Source of the DNA: Saccharibacillus sp. O23
GTDB lineage: Bacteria; Bacillota; Bacilli; Paenibacillales; Paenibacillaceae
NCBI RefSeq assembly: GCF_002205895.1
Contig: NZ_NJDE01000001.1
Location: 248,001-312,000, forward strand
Length of the DNA: 64,000 bases
Direction of reading: 5' to 3'
Shown: positions 16,611-25,240 of the stretch, one piece after another
Position numbering within the stretch: the stretch's first letter is position 1
Layout of the letters: each line of letters begins with the position of its first letter
Notes under the pieces: generated by a model
The model's input: the letters and a program-made list of their open reading frames with translations, nothing else
Database searches by the model: none
Told to the model about the DNA's origin: nothing
Made by a program: the position numbers and the translations under genes

Positions 16611-16659
16611 ATGTTGCCAACCACTTAAATTTGAATTATATTTATGTGGCCGGCAACAT
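16611..16659 (+). promoter_or_regulatory. Promoter flanked by a near-perfect inverted repeat (operator)
   Basis: TTGCCA (16614-16619) and TATATT (16637-16642) are separated by 17 bp, a good sigma-A promoter. The 14-bp arms ATGTTGCCAACCAC and GTGGCCGGCAACAT match at 12 of 14 positions and bracket the promoter, so a dimeric regulator such as the downstream MarR protein could block RNA polymerase. Confidence 0.75.
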
Positions 16660-16704
16660 TAATTGATTCACAAAATCGAGGTTCATCCAAAGGAGACTTT
16701 ATTC

Positions 16705-17640
16705 ATGAATACTTCCGCTATGCAAGCCGTGCTTGTCGATCGTTATGGAGACGCCGACGTTCTGAACGTGCAAGAAGTGGCTCGACCGCTGCCGCAGCCG
16801 GGCGAAGTGCTCGTCCGTATCCGTTATGCTTCGATGATTCCGTTGGATTGGAAAGTCCGCCGCGGTTGGCTGCAGCAGGTCTTCCCGCTCGTTCTGCCTT
16901 ACGTTCCGGGCTTCTACGCTTCCGGCACGGTCGAATCGGTCGGCGAAGGCGTCGCGGATCTTCATGTCGGCGATCGGGTATTCGGCGATGTTCGGGGAGC
17001 CTACGCGCAGTATGCGGCCGTCCCGGCCGAAGCGCTGGTCAAGCTGCCGGATTCCGTTTCGCTGGAAACGGCCGCCGCGATCAAAGCCGGAGCCGATTCC
17101 GCTTGGAAAGCGCTCTTCCTCGAAGGCGACCTGCAAGCCGGACAGACCGTCCTGATCCACGCTGCTGCCGGCGGAGTCGGCCAAGTCGCCGTGCAGCTCG
17201 CCAAAAGAGCCGGTGCGACCGTGATCGCGACCGCCTCGGCGGACAATCTGGAATTCGTTCGCTCGCTCGGCGCGGATAAGGTCATCGATTATCGCAGCGA
17301 AGATTTCGCGCAGTCCGCAAGCGGCGTCGATCTGGTCGTCGATACCGTCGGCGGCGATACGGAGCTGCGTTCTTGGGGCGTGCTCAAGCGCGGCGGAATC
17401 CTCGTCTCGCTGGTCGGCGATCCCGACGCGGAGCAGGCGGCCGCTCACGGCGTGACGGCCAAATTCAATACCCGGTTCGCCGAACGCGAACATCTGCTTC
17501 AGATCGTCGACCTGATCGCGGAAGGCGCGCTCAAGATCGAAACGGGACGCGTCTATCCGCTGAGCGAGGTGCGCGAAGCTCATCGTTTCAGCGAGCAGCG
17601 CCGGGGCCGCGGCCGCATCCTGCTCGCTCCGCAGGAATAA
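16705..17640 (+). CDS. NADP-dependent MDR-family oxidoreductase (quinone reductase type)
   Basis: The 311-aa protein is a zinc-free medium-chain dehydrogenase: N-terminal GroES-like domain (LPYVPGFYASGTVESVGEGV) and a Rossmann domain with HAAAGGVGQVAVQLAK. These enzymes reduce quinones or reactive carbonyls with NADPH in the cytoplasm. The ATG at 16705 follows AAGGAG. A strong promoter with an operator lies upstream and a MarR regulator downstream on the same strand, suggesting induction by an electrophile or redox stress. Confidence 0.88.
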   Translation: MNTSAMQAVLVDRYGDADVLNVQEVARPLPQPGEVLVRIRYASMIPLDWKVRRGWLQQVFPLVLPYVPGFYASGTVESVGEGVADLHVGDRVFGDVRGAYAQYAAVPAEALVKLPDSVSLETAAAIKAGADSAWKALFLEGDLQAGQTVLIHAAAGGVGQVAVQLAKRAGATVIATASADNLEFVRSLGADKVIDYRSEDFAQSASGVDLVVDTVGGDTELRSWGVLKRGGILVSLVGDPDAEQAAAHGVTAKFNTRFAEREHLLQIVDLIAEGALKIETGRVYPLSEVREAHRFSEQRRGRGRILLAPQE

Positions 17641-17797
17641 CCTCGCGATTACGCCGCCGATCGGCTGCGCCCGATATCGGAACTGGAACGCTTCCGGTTG
17701 AGGCGGTATGATAGAAACAGCCAAGCCGCACGCAAGCGACCGTCGCCGGTTCTCCGGACGGCGGCGCGGACGATGCGGCAGAAACGAGGAATATGCG

Positions 17798-18274
17798 ATG
17801 ACCCATCAACCTGTCGATCCGTCCGCCGCCGGCGAATTCAGCGTCGGCGAACGGTATCCCGTCAGCTTCGCCGTGTTCGCGCTCGGCCGTTCGCATCGCG
17901 CGCTGGCCGCTCAGATGCTGCGAGAGATCGGTTTGTTCGCCGGACAAGAGATTCTGCTGTTCCAACTCTGGGACCGGGACGGACAATCCCAGAACAGTAT
18001 CGGCCGCGCGCTGCGGCTGGACCATTCGACCGTCGCCAAGTCCGTCAAAAGGCTTGAAGAAGCCGGGCTCGTCACCCGCTCTCGCTCGCCCGAAGACGGC
18101 CGGGTGACGCTCGTGTCGCTGACGGATGCCGGACGCGCGCTGGAACAGCGCGTCACCGACGTCTGGCGCAGCGTGGAACAGGCGACGACCGAAGGTTTTA
18201 CCGAAGAAGAATTGTCGACGCTGACCCGTCTGGCGCTTCGGGCGGCCGCCAACGCGGATCGCCATCTCAAGTAG
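17798..18274 (+). CDS. MarR-family transcriptional regulator
   Basis: The 158-aa protein has the winged helix typical of MarR proteins: QNSIGRALRLDHSTVAKSVKRLEEAGLVTR followed by the wing SRSPEDGRVTLVSLTDAG. The ATG follows ACGAGGA. It lies 157 bp after the MDR oxidoreductase on the same strand, and the inverted repeat at 16611-16659 is the natural candidate for its binding site. Effector unknown; no conserved sensing Cys is obvious. Confidence 0.9.
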   Translation: MTHQPVDPSAAGEFSVGERYPVSFAVFALGRSHRALAAQMLREIGLFAGQEILLFQLWDRDGQSQNSIGRALRLDHSTVAKSVKRLEEAGLVTRSRSPEDGRVTLVSLTDAGRALEQRVTDVWRSVEQATTEGFTEEELSTLTRLALRAAANADRHLK

Positions 18275-18302
18275 CGCGATTGCGCCGCCGACCCGCTGCA
18301 CG

Positions 18303-18341
18303 CCCGAACAGCCCGCTTCGCGAAGAAGCGGGCTGTTCGGG
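18303..18341 (+). terminator. Intrinsic terminator after the MarR gene
   Basis: CCCGAACAGCCCGCTTC pairs perfectly with its complement around a five-base loop. The T tract is weak (GTTATT), but the stem is very strong. Confidence 0.78.
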
Positions 18342-18435
18342 TTATTCGTTTTAAGCAGGCCGATTTTTTTCTAAAAAAGAATAACGGCTTCGCGATCGGC
18401 GGCGTTCTTCTTCATATAAGGAAGGAGGGCTCGCG

Positions 18436-19143
18436 ATCGCGACTGCTTGGAAAACACACCGAAAATGGCTGCTGACGCTCGCCGTGATTCTGCTGGTCAT
18501 CGCCGCTTCGTACATCGCGCTTCAACTTAAACTAAAAGGCTTCGAACGCGATATGCGGGTCTATCTGCTCGAACGCGGCGTCGCCGACGAAGAGATCGTC
18601 AGCATCGAAGCCCATTGGTCCCATCTGCCGACTTATCCGGTCATCGTCAAGCTGTCGCAGGAACCGCAGCGCGGGTATTTGTTTAAGCCGGACGAACAGC
18701 GCAAAGGCCATTTTGTTCTGATCGACAGCCGTCCGCCGCAGATGCTCTATACCGACGATCCGCTGGAACCGAAGAGGTCGCTTATGCGGGACACGGCTTA
18801 TCTGGAGGCTTACGGATTCGCCGATATTCAGCCTGTGCAAGATCCGGATTCTTACGTTCTGACCGCCGACACGGCCCCTTCCGCTCCTTATCGGGACTAT
18901 TGGGCCGCGCAGAACGTCGATCCAGCCCTTTTGTATAACCAAACGATTCATACGTATCAATATGCCGCCGACCATCCCGATATCCGCCGGAAACTGGGAC
19001 TGAAACCGGACGACAAGCTCTGGGCCTACGTGATCGTCGCAGGAGATCTGGCGCGCGGCGGTTATCTGACCGTCGAGACGGCTTCGGGCGAGCGGAACGT
19101 CGGAGGCGTGTATTCGTTGAAAGGAGAAACCGCCGATGAATGA
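18436..19143 (+). CDS. DUF3139-like membrane-anchored protein with a probable ATC start
   Basis: The 235-aa product has an N-terminal membrane anchor (KWLLTLAVILLVIAASYIAL) and an extracytoplasmic part with FERDMRVYLLERGVADEEIVSIEAHW, resembling DUF3139 proteins of Bacilli. The start is placed at an ATC because GGAGGG lies six bases upstream and this gives a basic N-terminus (ATAWKTHRK) before the anchor. The nearest conventional start, GTG at 18484, falls inside the hydrophobic segment with no site. It overlaps the following gene by eight bases, so the two are co-translated. Confidence 0.72.
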   Translation: MATAWKTHRKWLLTLAVILLVIAASYIALQLKLKGFERDMRVYLLERGVADEEIVSIEAHWSHLPTYPVIVKLSQEPQRGYLFKPDEQRKGHFVLIDSRPPQMLYTDDPLEPKRSLMRDTAYLEAYGFADIQPVQDPDSYVLTADTAPSAPYRDYWAAQNVDPALLYNQTIHTYQYAADHPDIRRKLGLKPDDKLWAYVIVAGDLARGGYLTVETASGERNVGGVYSLKGETADE

Positions 19144-19438
19144 CGTTCCCCGTCCTCCTATGACCTTGCGACGCCGCTTGACAGCGGTGCTCGTTCTGCT
19201 GTTGTCGGCAGCTTCGCTGCTATATCTGTTTTTTATGCCGGGCATTCTTCTCTACGGTTCCGCGTGGCTGCCCGGATTTCTGCTCGCGCTTCTGGCCGCG
19301 GCCATTGGAACGCCGATGCTGCTGACCGCCCGCGAACGGACGACGTTATGCCGAGTCGCCGCCGGATCGGCTTGGTTCGCGCTGGTGCTGCATCTGCTGA
19401 TCTTGACGCCGTTGGCGGTAGGGTTATTCGGGGTATGA
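19136..19438 (+). CDS. Small membrane protein, three hydrophobic segments
   Basis: The 100-aa product starts at an ATG after AAAGGAG, inside the end of the DUF3139-like gene, so the two form an operon. It has hydrophobic segments at about residues 15-35, 40-60 and 78-97, separated by short basic loops (TARERTTLCR). No family recognised. Its pairing with an anchored extracellular protein hints at a membrane complex, an inference. Confidence 0.65.
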   Translation: MNDVPRPPMTLRRRLTAVLVLLLSAASLLYLFFMPGILLYGSAWLPGFLLALLAAAIGTPMLLTARERTTLCRVAAGSAWFALVLHLLILTPLAVGLFGV

Positions 19439-19483
19439 TTATAGAGGATGGAGATCGAATCTAATATTCAAGGAGGCTTCGCG

Positions 19484-19810
19484 ATGAGAAAAAAACAGCA
19501 TGCCTTGCTGTTCGCCGCTTCCGCGCTGTCGATCGCGCTGTTCGCCGAGCCGGCTTCGGCTCCGGAATACGCGGTACGGCAGGCTCGGGCAGAACCTGAA
19601 CCGGCGGTCGGCGCCATTACCGATCGCGGCATTCCTTACGTGTTCCGTTCCAGCCAGACCTCGCACAGCGGCCGCCATTTCCAAGGCGAAAACGGCTATA
19701 GCGGGATCGAATTTTCCGCTCAAGAGCTTCAGTCGTCTTCGACCGGTTATGTTCATCCTTATTATCGCTACACCCCGAAGGAGATCCTTCCGTTGGGATC
19801 GGGGCAATAA
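19484..19810 (+). CDS. Small secreted protein, 108 aa
   Basis: The product starts at an ATG with CAAGGAGG upstream and has a signal peptide (MRKKQHALLFAASALSIALF with cleavage near PASA). The mature part is polar, with HSGRHFQGENGY and a tyrosine-rich end (YVHPYYRYTP). No known domain. It lies 46 bp after the preceding membrane protein gene and ends in a strong terminator. Confidence 0.65.
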   Translation: MRKKQHALLFAASALSIALFAEPASAPEYAVRQARAEPEPAVGAITDRGIPYVFRSSQTSHSGRHFQGENGYSGIEFSAQELQSSSTGYVHPYYRYTPKEILPLGSGQ

Positions 19811-19866
19811 AAAGACCGCTAACTACCTGCGGCCATGCGGCCTGTCAGGTAAAAGCGGTCTTTTTC
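19809..19866. terminator. Bidirectional terminator, branched stem
   Basis: AAAAAGACCGCT pairs with AGCGGTCTTTTT; inside are ACCTG/CAGGT and GGCC/GGCC arms. T and A tracts on both sides fit its position between converging units. Confidence 0.87.
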
Positions 19867-20160
19867 TTACTTCGACTCGTTGTTCAACTGCTGAATTTCC
19901 TCCGACGATAAACCCGTTGCTTTGATGATTGCGGATGTGTCTATGCCGAGTGCCAATAATTTCAGCGCCATTTCTTTTTTGGCTTGCTCCATTCCCGTTT
20001 TGAAGCCGTAAACTTTCGCATTTTCAGCCGCCTCCAGCAGAGAAGCTTCATCATGCAGATATTTCTGTCTGGCTTCGTATTGCATTCTCGCTTCGCGATC
20101 CTGACTCAGAAATTCCAAAGTGGTCATCGCTTTTTTCAGTTCGGGTTCGTTCATGGTCAA
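19867..20160 (-). pseudogene. C-terminal remnant of an Rpn-type (PD-(D/E)XK) recombination-promoting nuclease
   Basis: The 97-aa frame matches only the tail of Rpn/YhgA-like transposase-related nucleases: EFLSQDREARMQYEARQKYL, a variable linker, then LALGIDTSAIIKATGLSSEEI. Complete proteins are about 270-320 aa and carry the nuclease core N-terminal to this; here that core is missing and the frame begins at a TTG without a good ribosome binding site. It is best read as a decayed remnant, although a small stand-alone form cannot be ruled out. Confidence 0.6.
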
Positions 20161-20209
20161 AGTCGATCAACCCCGTTTTTTTCTATTATTATACCATATA
20201 ATTACGCAA

Positions 20210-21358
20210 TTACGTTATTAAAGATTTCGTAATTGCGTCACTCAAATGATAATCCTCCAAAGGCACATCCGGCTCCTGCCCCAGCGCCAGCTTTGCCAAT
20301 TGGCTGCCGAGGAACGGTCCCATCGTCAGACCCGACGCACCTAAGCCGTTGGCGGCGATCAGGCCTTTCCAGCCCGGCACCCGCCCGATCACCGGCAGAA
20401 AACCCGGCGTAAAAGGCCGGAACCCGACTCGCACTTCTTCCAACTCGCAATCCGCAAGTCCCGGTGCAAGTTCCAGTCCTTTGCTCAACACCTCATGCAC
20501 GCCGCCCGCCGTGACGCGAATATCGCTTCGTTCCACGCCGTTCTCGTGCGTCGCGCCGGCGACCATCTTCCCGTTATCGAAGGCCAGCAGGTATTGATCC
20601 GTCGGCGGGATCACGACCGGCCAAGTTCCGCTGTCCGGCCGATCGGGCGATTGCAGATGCAGAATCTGTCCTTTCTGATACGTGACCCGAAAATTCAGTC
20701 CCAGCGGCTCCAGCAGCTTGCCCGCCCATGCGCCCGCGCAGAGGATGACCTCGTCGCCGCGCAGCGTCTCGCCGTCTACCGTTACGCCGGTTACCCGGCC
20801 GTTTTCGCTCAGCAGCACCGCTTCGCCTTCGTGCAGAATCGCGCCGCTTCGCACAGCCGCCGCGACCATCGCGTCCCGCAGCGCCGCGCCGTCTACCCGA
20901 GCCGCTCCGCTGACGCGCACCGCCCGATAGCCTTCGCCGAGCAGCGGGAACAACGCTCTGACCTGCTCCTCCTCCAATACTTCGATATCCCCGATCTCCG
21001 GCGCGTCCGCTTTGCGTTTCTCTGCGCGTTCGCGCATCTGCTCGATCTTGCCGGCATCCGTATGCAGGTTAATCGCTCCCACTCGGGCGTAACTGGTCTC
21101 GCTTTCTCCGTCCTTATGCAGCATCTCCGTCAACTGCGGATAATAACGCGCTCCCGCTTTGGCCAAACGGTACCACGTCTGATTGCGCCGCTGCGACAGC
21201 CACGGGCAGATGATCCCCGCTGCCGCGTCCGTGGCCCGCCCCGGATGACGGGCGTCCACCAGCGTCACTTCGACCTCGCCGGCCGCCGCGTATTTCGTCA
21301 GATGATAAGCCGCCGAAGACCCGAGAATCCCGGCTCCGACGACGATGATTTTTTTCAT
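20210..21358 (-). CDS. FAD-dependent amine/D-amino-acid oxidase (DadA/GlyOx family)
   Basis: The 382-aa protein starts with the FAD-binding Rossmann motif IIVVGAGILGSSAAYHL and has the DAO-fold C-terminal block VGFRPFTPGFLPVIGR and NGLGASGLTMGP. Members oxidise glycine, sarcosine or D-amino acids. The size and the absence of a partner such as thiO or dadX nearby leave the substrate open. The ATG follows an AGGAA-type site. It appears monocistronic and is preceded by a terminator of the next minus-strand gene. Confidence 0.87.
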   Translation of the reverse strand: MKKIIVVGAGILGSSAAYHLTKYAAAGEVEVTLVDARHPGRATDAAAGIICPWLSQRRNQTWYRLAKAGARYYPQLTEMLHKDGESETSYARVGAINLHTDAGKIEQMRERAEKRKADAPEIGDIEVLEEEQVRALFPLLGEGYRAVRVSGAARVDGAALRDAMVAAAVRSGAILHEGEAVLLSENGRVTGVTVDGETLRGDEVILCAGAWAGKLLEPLGLNFRVTYQKGQILHLQSPDRPDSGTWPVVIPPTDQYLLAFDNGKMVAGATHENGVERSDIRVTAGGVHEVLSKGLELAPGLADCELEEVRVGFRPFTPGFLPVIGRVPGWKGLIAANGLGASGLTMGPFLGSQLAKLALGQEPDVPLEDYHLSDAITKSLIT

Positions 21359-21474
21359 GAATCGAATTCCTTTCTGGCATAAAATGCGAACACGGCCCGT
21401 TCATGCAGCCTTCATCCCTATTATACCGGTTAACCGCCGCAGACGCTCGATCGCACCGCACCGAAACGCAACTC

Positions 21475-21515
21475 AAAAAGGCGTCCGGCTCGACCGCGGT
21501 CGACTCGGACGCCTT
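21475..21515 (-). terminator. Intrinsic terminator after the C39 peptidase/lipoprotein pair
   Basis: Read on the minus strand, AAGGCGTCCG...GTCGAC...CGGACGCCTT forms a long stem followed by TTTTTGAG. It follows the lipoprotein stop by about 25 bases. Confidence 0.85.
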
Positions 21516-21537
21516 CGTTCGCTGTTTTCGAATCGGC

Positions 21538-21975
21538 TCAAGGCCGCTCCGGATAGAATTCTTTGCGTTCTTCGCGCTCGCGTTTGAACGTCACCGTTTC
21601 CCGGCCCGCATCCGTCTCGATCGTCGCTTCGAAATCCAGACCGTTCAACGCTTCTTTCGGAATATCGCCGACCTCGATCTCGCTCTCCTGTCCGATCTTC
21701 CCTTCCAGAGGACGGTCGGAACCTTCGAAGTAGAGCTTGGCCGGACTGCCTTCTTGGCCGCCCTGCCCGTCTTTGGCCGCGATGCGCAGCGTAGAGCCTT
21801 CCGGCGCGGGCTTGGCCGATTCAATCGTTTTGAGCTCGATCTCGAAACTGTCCGACGCGCCTTCGTACTGCGAACGGTAATACGTTTCCGCGCCCGGAGG
21901 CACGCAAGCGCTTAGAGCGACGCACAGCCCGATCCATACGGCTGCGAGCATCGGCAGTCTGCTGCGTTTGGTCAT
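21538..21975 (-). CDS. Putative lipoprotein
   Basis: The 145-aa product has a signal peptide ending in a lipobox, VALSAC, with the lipidated Cys at about residue 24. The mature part is acidic and beta-rich (LRIAAKDGQGGQEGS, EIEVGDIPKEALNGLDFEATIETD), with no recognised domain. It lies 12 bp after the C39-like peptidase on the same strand, so the two are probably made together. The ribosome binding site (CAGGGTGATCTT) is weak, consistent with coupling. Confidence 0.72.
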   Translation of the reverse strand: MTKRSRLPMLAAVWIGLCVALSACVPPGAETYYRSQYEGASDSFEIELKTIESAKPAPEGSTLRIAAKDGQGGQEGSPAKLYFEGSDRPLEGKIGQESEIEVGDIPKEALNGLDFEATIETDAGRETVTFKREREERKEFYPERP

Positions 21976-21987
21976 AAGATCACCCTG

Positions 21988-23193
21988 TTATTTGGCATAG
22001 GAGACAAACAAAAATCCGCTCTGGTTGCTGGTCCAGTTATAATACCGAGTCGTCGAATCGCGGTCGGGGTCTTTCACGCCGAACATGAAATTGCCGCCGC
22101 TGTACGTATAAGCCGATCCCGCCTGCCAATGCCATTTCAGCTCGGCGTCCGTCCACGGGAACAAGACCAGCTTGTCCCACATTAATGCCGGAGGACGTCC
22201 GCTGGCGATCCGGCTTTTGTATTTCTCGATCGCGCCCGAGGAAGCCGCGTCGATCTGCGCAAAGGTCCAGCCCGGTCTGGGCCGAAGCGTATTCTGCAAA
22301 CCGAACACCATATTGCCGGCCGTCGTGCCGAACGCGCCCGTCGACATGATATTCCGGTTGCCGTTGACCAGTCCGACGACCGAATTGTTGTAGTAGCGGG
22401 CATCTTCCACGTCGAGTCCTTGTTTGCCCAGATATTGCAGGATCATGGCAAGCGTCGTCGGTCCGCAGGCGCTGCCCGGTCCGTCGATGCCGGCCGTCCG
22501 CTGGTAAATGAACGGCACGTCCAGCTTATACGTATCCGGCAAAGCCGCCGCCACGGCGCCTCTCGGCGGATTCGCGACACGTTCCCATTCCGCGGCCGCG
22601 TCGGGATGGGGCGCAAGCGTCAGGCTCGCGATCACGTCTTCGGCATTTTCCGGCGGCGCGGCCGGCTCTTCTTCCGACTGCCGCAAGTTCGCGGCCGGCA
22701 CTTTCTTCGCCTCGGCTGCCGCTTCGTTTTGCGCTTCTACGCGCTCCCGGATTTCGGCCGTCGCCTGCGCGCCGTCTTGACCTGTAATCGCGCCTCGGCC
22801 GCCGAAGTAATAGATACGCTCGCCTTCGGCCGCCGCTTCGAATTCCGGCTTGGACGGATCCGCGCCGTATTCCAGAATCGGCGGCAGATCGGTACGGGCC
22901 GACGTCACGTAATAGCCGACCGGCTGACCGCCGGACTTCAACACGAAATAATATCCGATCACCCGATCTTCGAGATCGTACAGTTCTTGGACATAGGTCG
23001 CTTCCGCGCTCTGCCAGCGTCCGTAATACTCATGCTCCGGATTCATCGCCGCCAGATCCGCTTCTACCGCCCGGCGCGCCGTTTCGTCCGAAACGTTCGT
23101 TCCTTCGGCGGATACGGACGACGATCCTACCAGTAAAGTCAAACCGATCAACAGCGGGGCGGCACAAGAAACAGTTACTTTACGCCAAAAAAT
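21988..23193 (-). CDS. Secreted C39-like papain-fold peptidase, probable ATT start
   Basis: The C-terminal 190 residues form a papain-like C39_2 domain: Cys in GPGSACGPTTLAMILQYLG, then GTTAGNMVFG and a late aromatic block. Before it is a linker and a PepSY-like N-terminal half (YVQELYDLEDRVIGYYFVLK). An ATT at 23193 is chosen as start: AAGGAG lies nine bases upstream and this adds FWRKVTVS, giving a proper signal peptide ending SVSA. The nearer TTG lacks both a site and a positive n-region. It is followed by a lipoprotein in the same transcript. Confidence 0.75.
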   Translation of the reverse strand: MFWRKVTVSCAAPLLIGLTLLVGSSSVSAEGTNVSDETARRAVEADLAAMNPEHEYYGRWQSAEATYVQELYDLEDRVIGYYFVLKSGGQPVGYYVTSARTDLPPILEYGADPSKPEFEAAAEGERIYYFGGRGAITGQDGAQATAEIRERVEAQNEAAAEAKKVPAANLRQSEEEPAAPPENAEDVIASLTLAPHPDAAAEWERVANPPRGAVAAALPDTYKLDVPFIYQRTAGIDGPGSACGPTTLAMILQYLGKQGLDVEDARYYNNSVVGLVNGNRNIMSTGAFGTTAGNMVFGLQNTLRPRPGWTFAQIDAASSGAIEKYKSRIASGRPPALMWDKLVLFPWTDAELKWHWQAGSAYTYSGGNFMFGVKDPDRDSTTRYYNWTSNQSGFLFVSYAK

Positions 23194-23475
23194 CGGAATC
23201 AGCTCCTTTTTTATCGGTAATGTCTGTTTGCCTGCCGTTCCTCCTTCCCGGGAAAAGCACTCGAAACCCCGTTCGCGGATTCTCTATGCACGAAGCGGTT
23301 TTTCGTACCCTTTCCTAAGTGGACGTTCGATTTCCGTAAAAAGTTGGTTTTGGGCAGGTTTTTTCAGTTTCCGATCTGGGCTACATAGCGGGAAGCAAAC
23401 GAACCGACCTCGGCAAGCGTTTATAGATCAGAGTTGTTTTGGAATGAAAAAGGTTCGTTATTCAAGGAGGGTTAT

Positions 23476-23754
23476 ATGCTTTATCATTTATTTCCGCAGT
23501 TGAATCCGATGCTTGCGATTCTGGTGATCGGTCCCCTGCTGGCGGCTGCGGCGGGCTTCATCGGGCGAAGATCACATCGAAACATTCTATGGTCGGCTGC
23601 CTTCAGCCTGCTGATTCCGCTGCTGTTTATCGCGCAGGACTTGGCTACGCTGACGAGCAATTGGGACGCGTGGATTATCTACGGACTCGCTTACGCCGCG
23701 GTCGCTCTGCTGGCGCAGCGTTTATCTGGGACGAAGAAGAGCGAGGTTTCTTAA
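23476..23754 (+). CDS. Small integral membrane protein
   Basis: The 92-aa product begins at an ATG after CAAGGAGGG. It has three hydrophobic segments (about residues 13-30, 38-55, 63-80) separated by the basic loop GRRSHRN and ends in a lysine-rich tail. No family recognised. It precedes the Nudix gene by 65 bp on the same strand. Confidence 0.65.
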   Translation: MLYHLFPQLNPMLAILVIGPLLAAAAGFIGRRSHRNILWSAAFSLLIPLLFIAQDLATLTSNWDAWIIYGLAYAAVALLAQRLSGTKKSEVS

Positions 23755-23819
23755 CGGGCGGTCGGACGACGGCAGGCCGTGGTAAAATAAAAGGAATCAC
23801 GAGGCAAACGGAGGAGCTT

Positions 23820-24218
23820 ATGAAAAAACATATCCACGTCGTCGGCGCGGTCATCACGGAAAACGGAAAAGTTCTTTGCGCGCAGCGCGGGAATACGAAA
23901 GCCCAGCCTTATAAATGGGAATTCCCCGGCGGCAAGATCGAAGAAGGCGAGACGCCTCAGGAAGCGCTGAAGCGGGAAATTCAAGAAGAAATGAACTGCA
24001 ACGTGGAAGTTGGGGAGCGGATCGAAACGACGGTGTACGAATACGACTTCGGGATCGTGCATCTGACGACGTTCTACTGCACGTTGATCGAAGGACGACC
24101 GATGCTGACGGAACACGCGGCAATCCGCTGGTTGGCAGCCGAGGAACTCGGGAAGTTGGATTGGGCTCCGGCCGACGTGCCTGCGGTGGGAAAAATTAAG
24201 GAGCGGGTGAGGCCCTGA
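23820..24218 (+). CDS. Nudix hydrolase, MutT type
   Basis: The 132-aa protein contains the Nudix box GGKIEEGETPQEALKREIQ plus the following EEMNCNV, matching the GX5EX7REUXEEXGU pattern with Glu residues intact. The N-terminal VVGAVITENGKVLCAQR and QPYKWEFPGG match MutT/YtkD-like enzymes that clear oxidised nucleotides. The ATG follows ACGGAGGAG. It ends just before a bidirectional terminator that also marks the left edge of the defence island. Confidence 0.9.
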   Translation: MKKHIHVVGAVITENGKVLCAQRGNTKAQPYKWEFPGGKIEEGETPQEALKREIQEEMNCNVEVGERIETTVYEYDFGIVHLTTFYCTLIEGRPMLTEHAAIRWLAAEELGKLDWAPADVPAVGKIKERVRP

Positions 24219-24268
24219 TAGACTAAAATCATTCCTTCATCGATTCTTTGAAAGGGAACTCCCATAAT

Positions 24269-24306
24269 GAAAAAACCAAGCGTCGATTTGCAACGCTTGG
24301 TTTTTT
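24269..24306. terminator. Bidirectional terminator at the island boundary
   Basis: AAAAAACCAAGCGT pairs with the complement AACGCTTGGTTTTTT around a seven-base loop. It separates the native-GC Nudix gene from the lower-GC restriction genes. Confidence 0.87.
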
Positions 24307-24307
24307 G

Positions 24308-25240
24308 CTATCCCATTGAAATTTTCAAGCTTAAATCACTTTCAACTTTTTCAATAATCTTATTATATTCGACAAGCAAACGCTCGATTGTTACTTTTCG
24401 AAAATCTGGCTTGAACTTACTTATCTCATAAACATTGGTTGCAATAAATTGCTCGGCTTCAAGGATGTCAATTCTGCCCCCAATTTCTTGAATGTTCGCT
24501 AAAGCTTCTGCAGCAGGCATACTAGCATAGGTAGTAATAATCATAGGTCTATATCCCGATTCTAAATTTCTTTTACATTTGCGCATTAAAGCCTCTCCCG
24601 GAGAAGTTGTGACATGAATAATAACTTCTCCAACATGAAAATCGCCATCTCGTCCGCTAACTTGATCAGCTACCGCAGAGCCGTTGCTGACTATCTCAGC
24701 CTCAGGCAATGCCAACGTCAATTTTGCACCCACCAAATGCTGTAAAACTGCACCAGCGTACATTGTGCCCGGATTTTCCTTTTGACGTTTGTAAGCTTGC
24801 TCCATTAAGTCTCGTATAATGGCTCTCAAAGATTTGCTTGTGTCGTATCTCAAGTTAAACGGCTGAGAGGAGAAAAAATCTTTGATTCTTTCAATCCACC
24901 ATTGTTCGATATAACTCATGTCGGCAATCCCATGATGATTTAATTCGTTAAGAAAGTCTGCGTAGTCCTGCATGCTTCCCAAACTTCCACGACTCGTGCG
25001 ACCGCCTTCTTCGGCAAGAATCCTAACAATATTGTATTCAGCCAAGATCGACTGCACAGCTGATTTTCCTAATCCCTGTACTTGCCCCCTACTATCTGTA
25101 ATCAGTACGGAAGGATCGAGCGGAAGTCCCTTTTCTTTAGCAACGCGCGTTATATAGAGAATTGCAGCAAGCTTTCCCTTACTGGTCAGCTTATGTTTAA
25201 TTTGATAAGCGACCAGCTTCTCATCCAATGCATCATGCAT
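24308..25240 (-). CDS. DUF4928-type protein, candidate restriction endonuclease
   Basis: The 310-aa product sits immediately behind a C5-methyltransferase: its ATG follows the methyltransferase TGA directly, so the two are translationally coupled. It resembles DUF4928, a family found beside cytosine methyltransferases. A candidate PD-(D/E)XK core is GRDGDFHVGEVIIHVTTSP with preceding residues AEIVSNG; the D, E and polar residue pattern is suggestive but a lysine in the last position is not seen. Function as the restriction half of the pair is inferred from context. Confidence 0.65.
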   Translation of the reverse strand: MHDALDEKLVAYQIKHKLTSKGKLAAILYITRVAKEKGLPLDPSVLITDSRGQVQGLGKSAVQSILAEYNIVRILAEEGGRTSRGSLGSMQDYADFLNELNHHGIADMSYIEQWWIERIKDFFSSQPFNLRYDTSKSLRAIIRDLMEQAYKRQKENPGTMYAGAVLQHLVGAKLTLALPEAEIVSNGSAVADQVSGRDGDFHVGEVIIHVTTSPGEALMRKCKRNLESGYRPMIITTYASMPAAEALANIQEIGGRIDILEAEQFIATNVYEISKFKPDFRKVTIERLLVEYNKIIEKVESDLSLKISMG

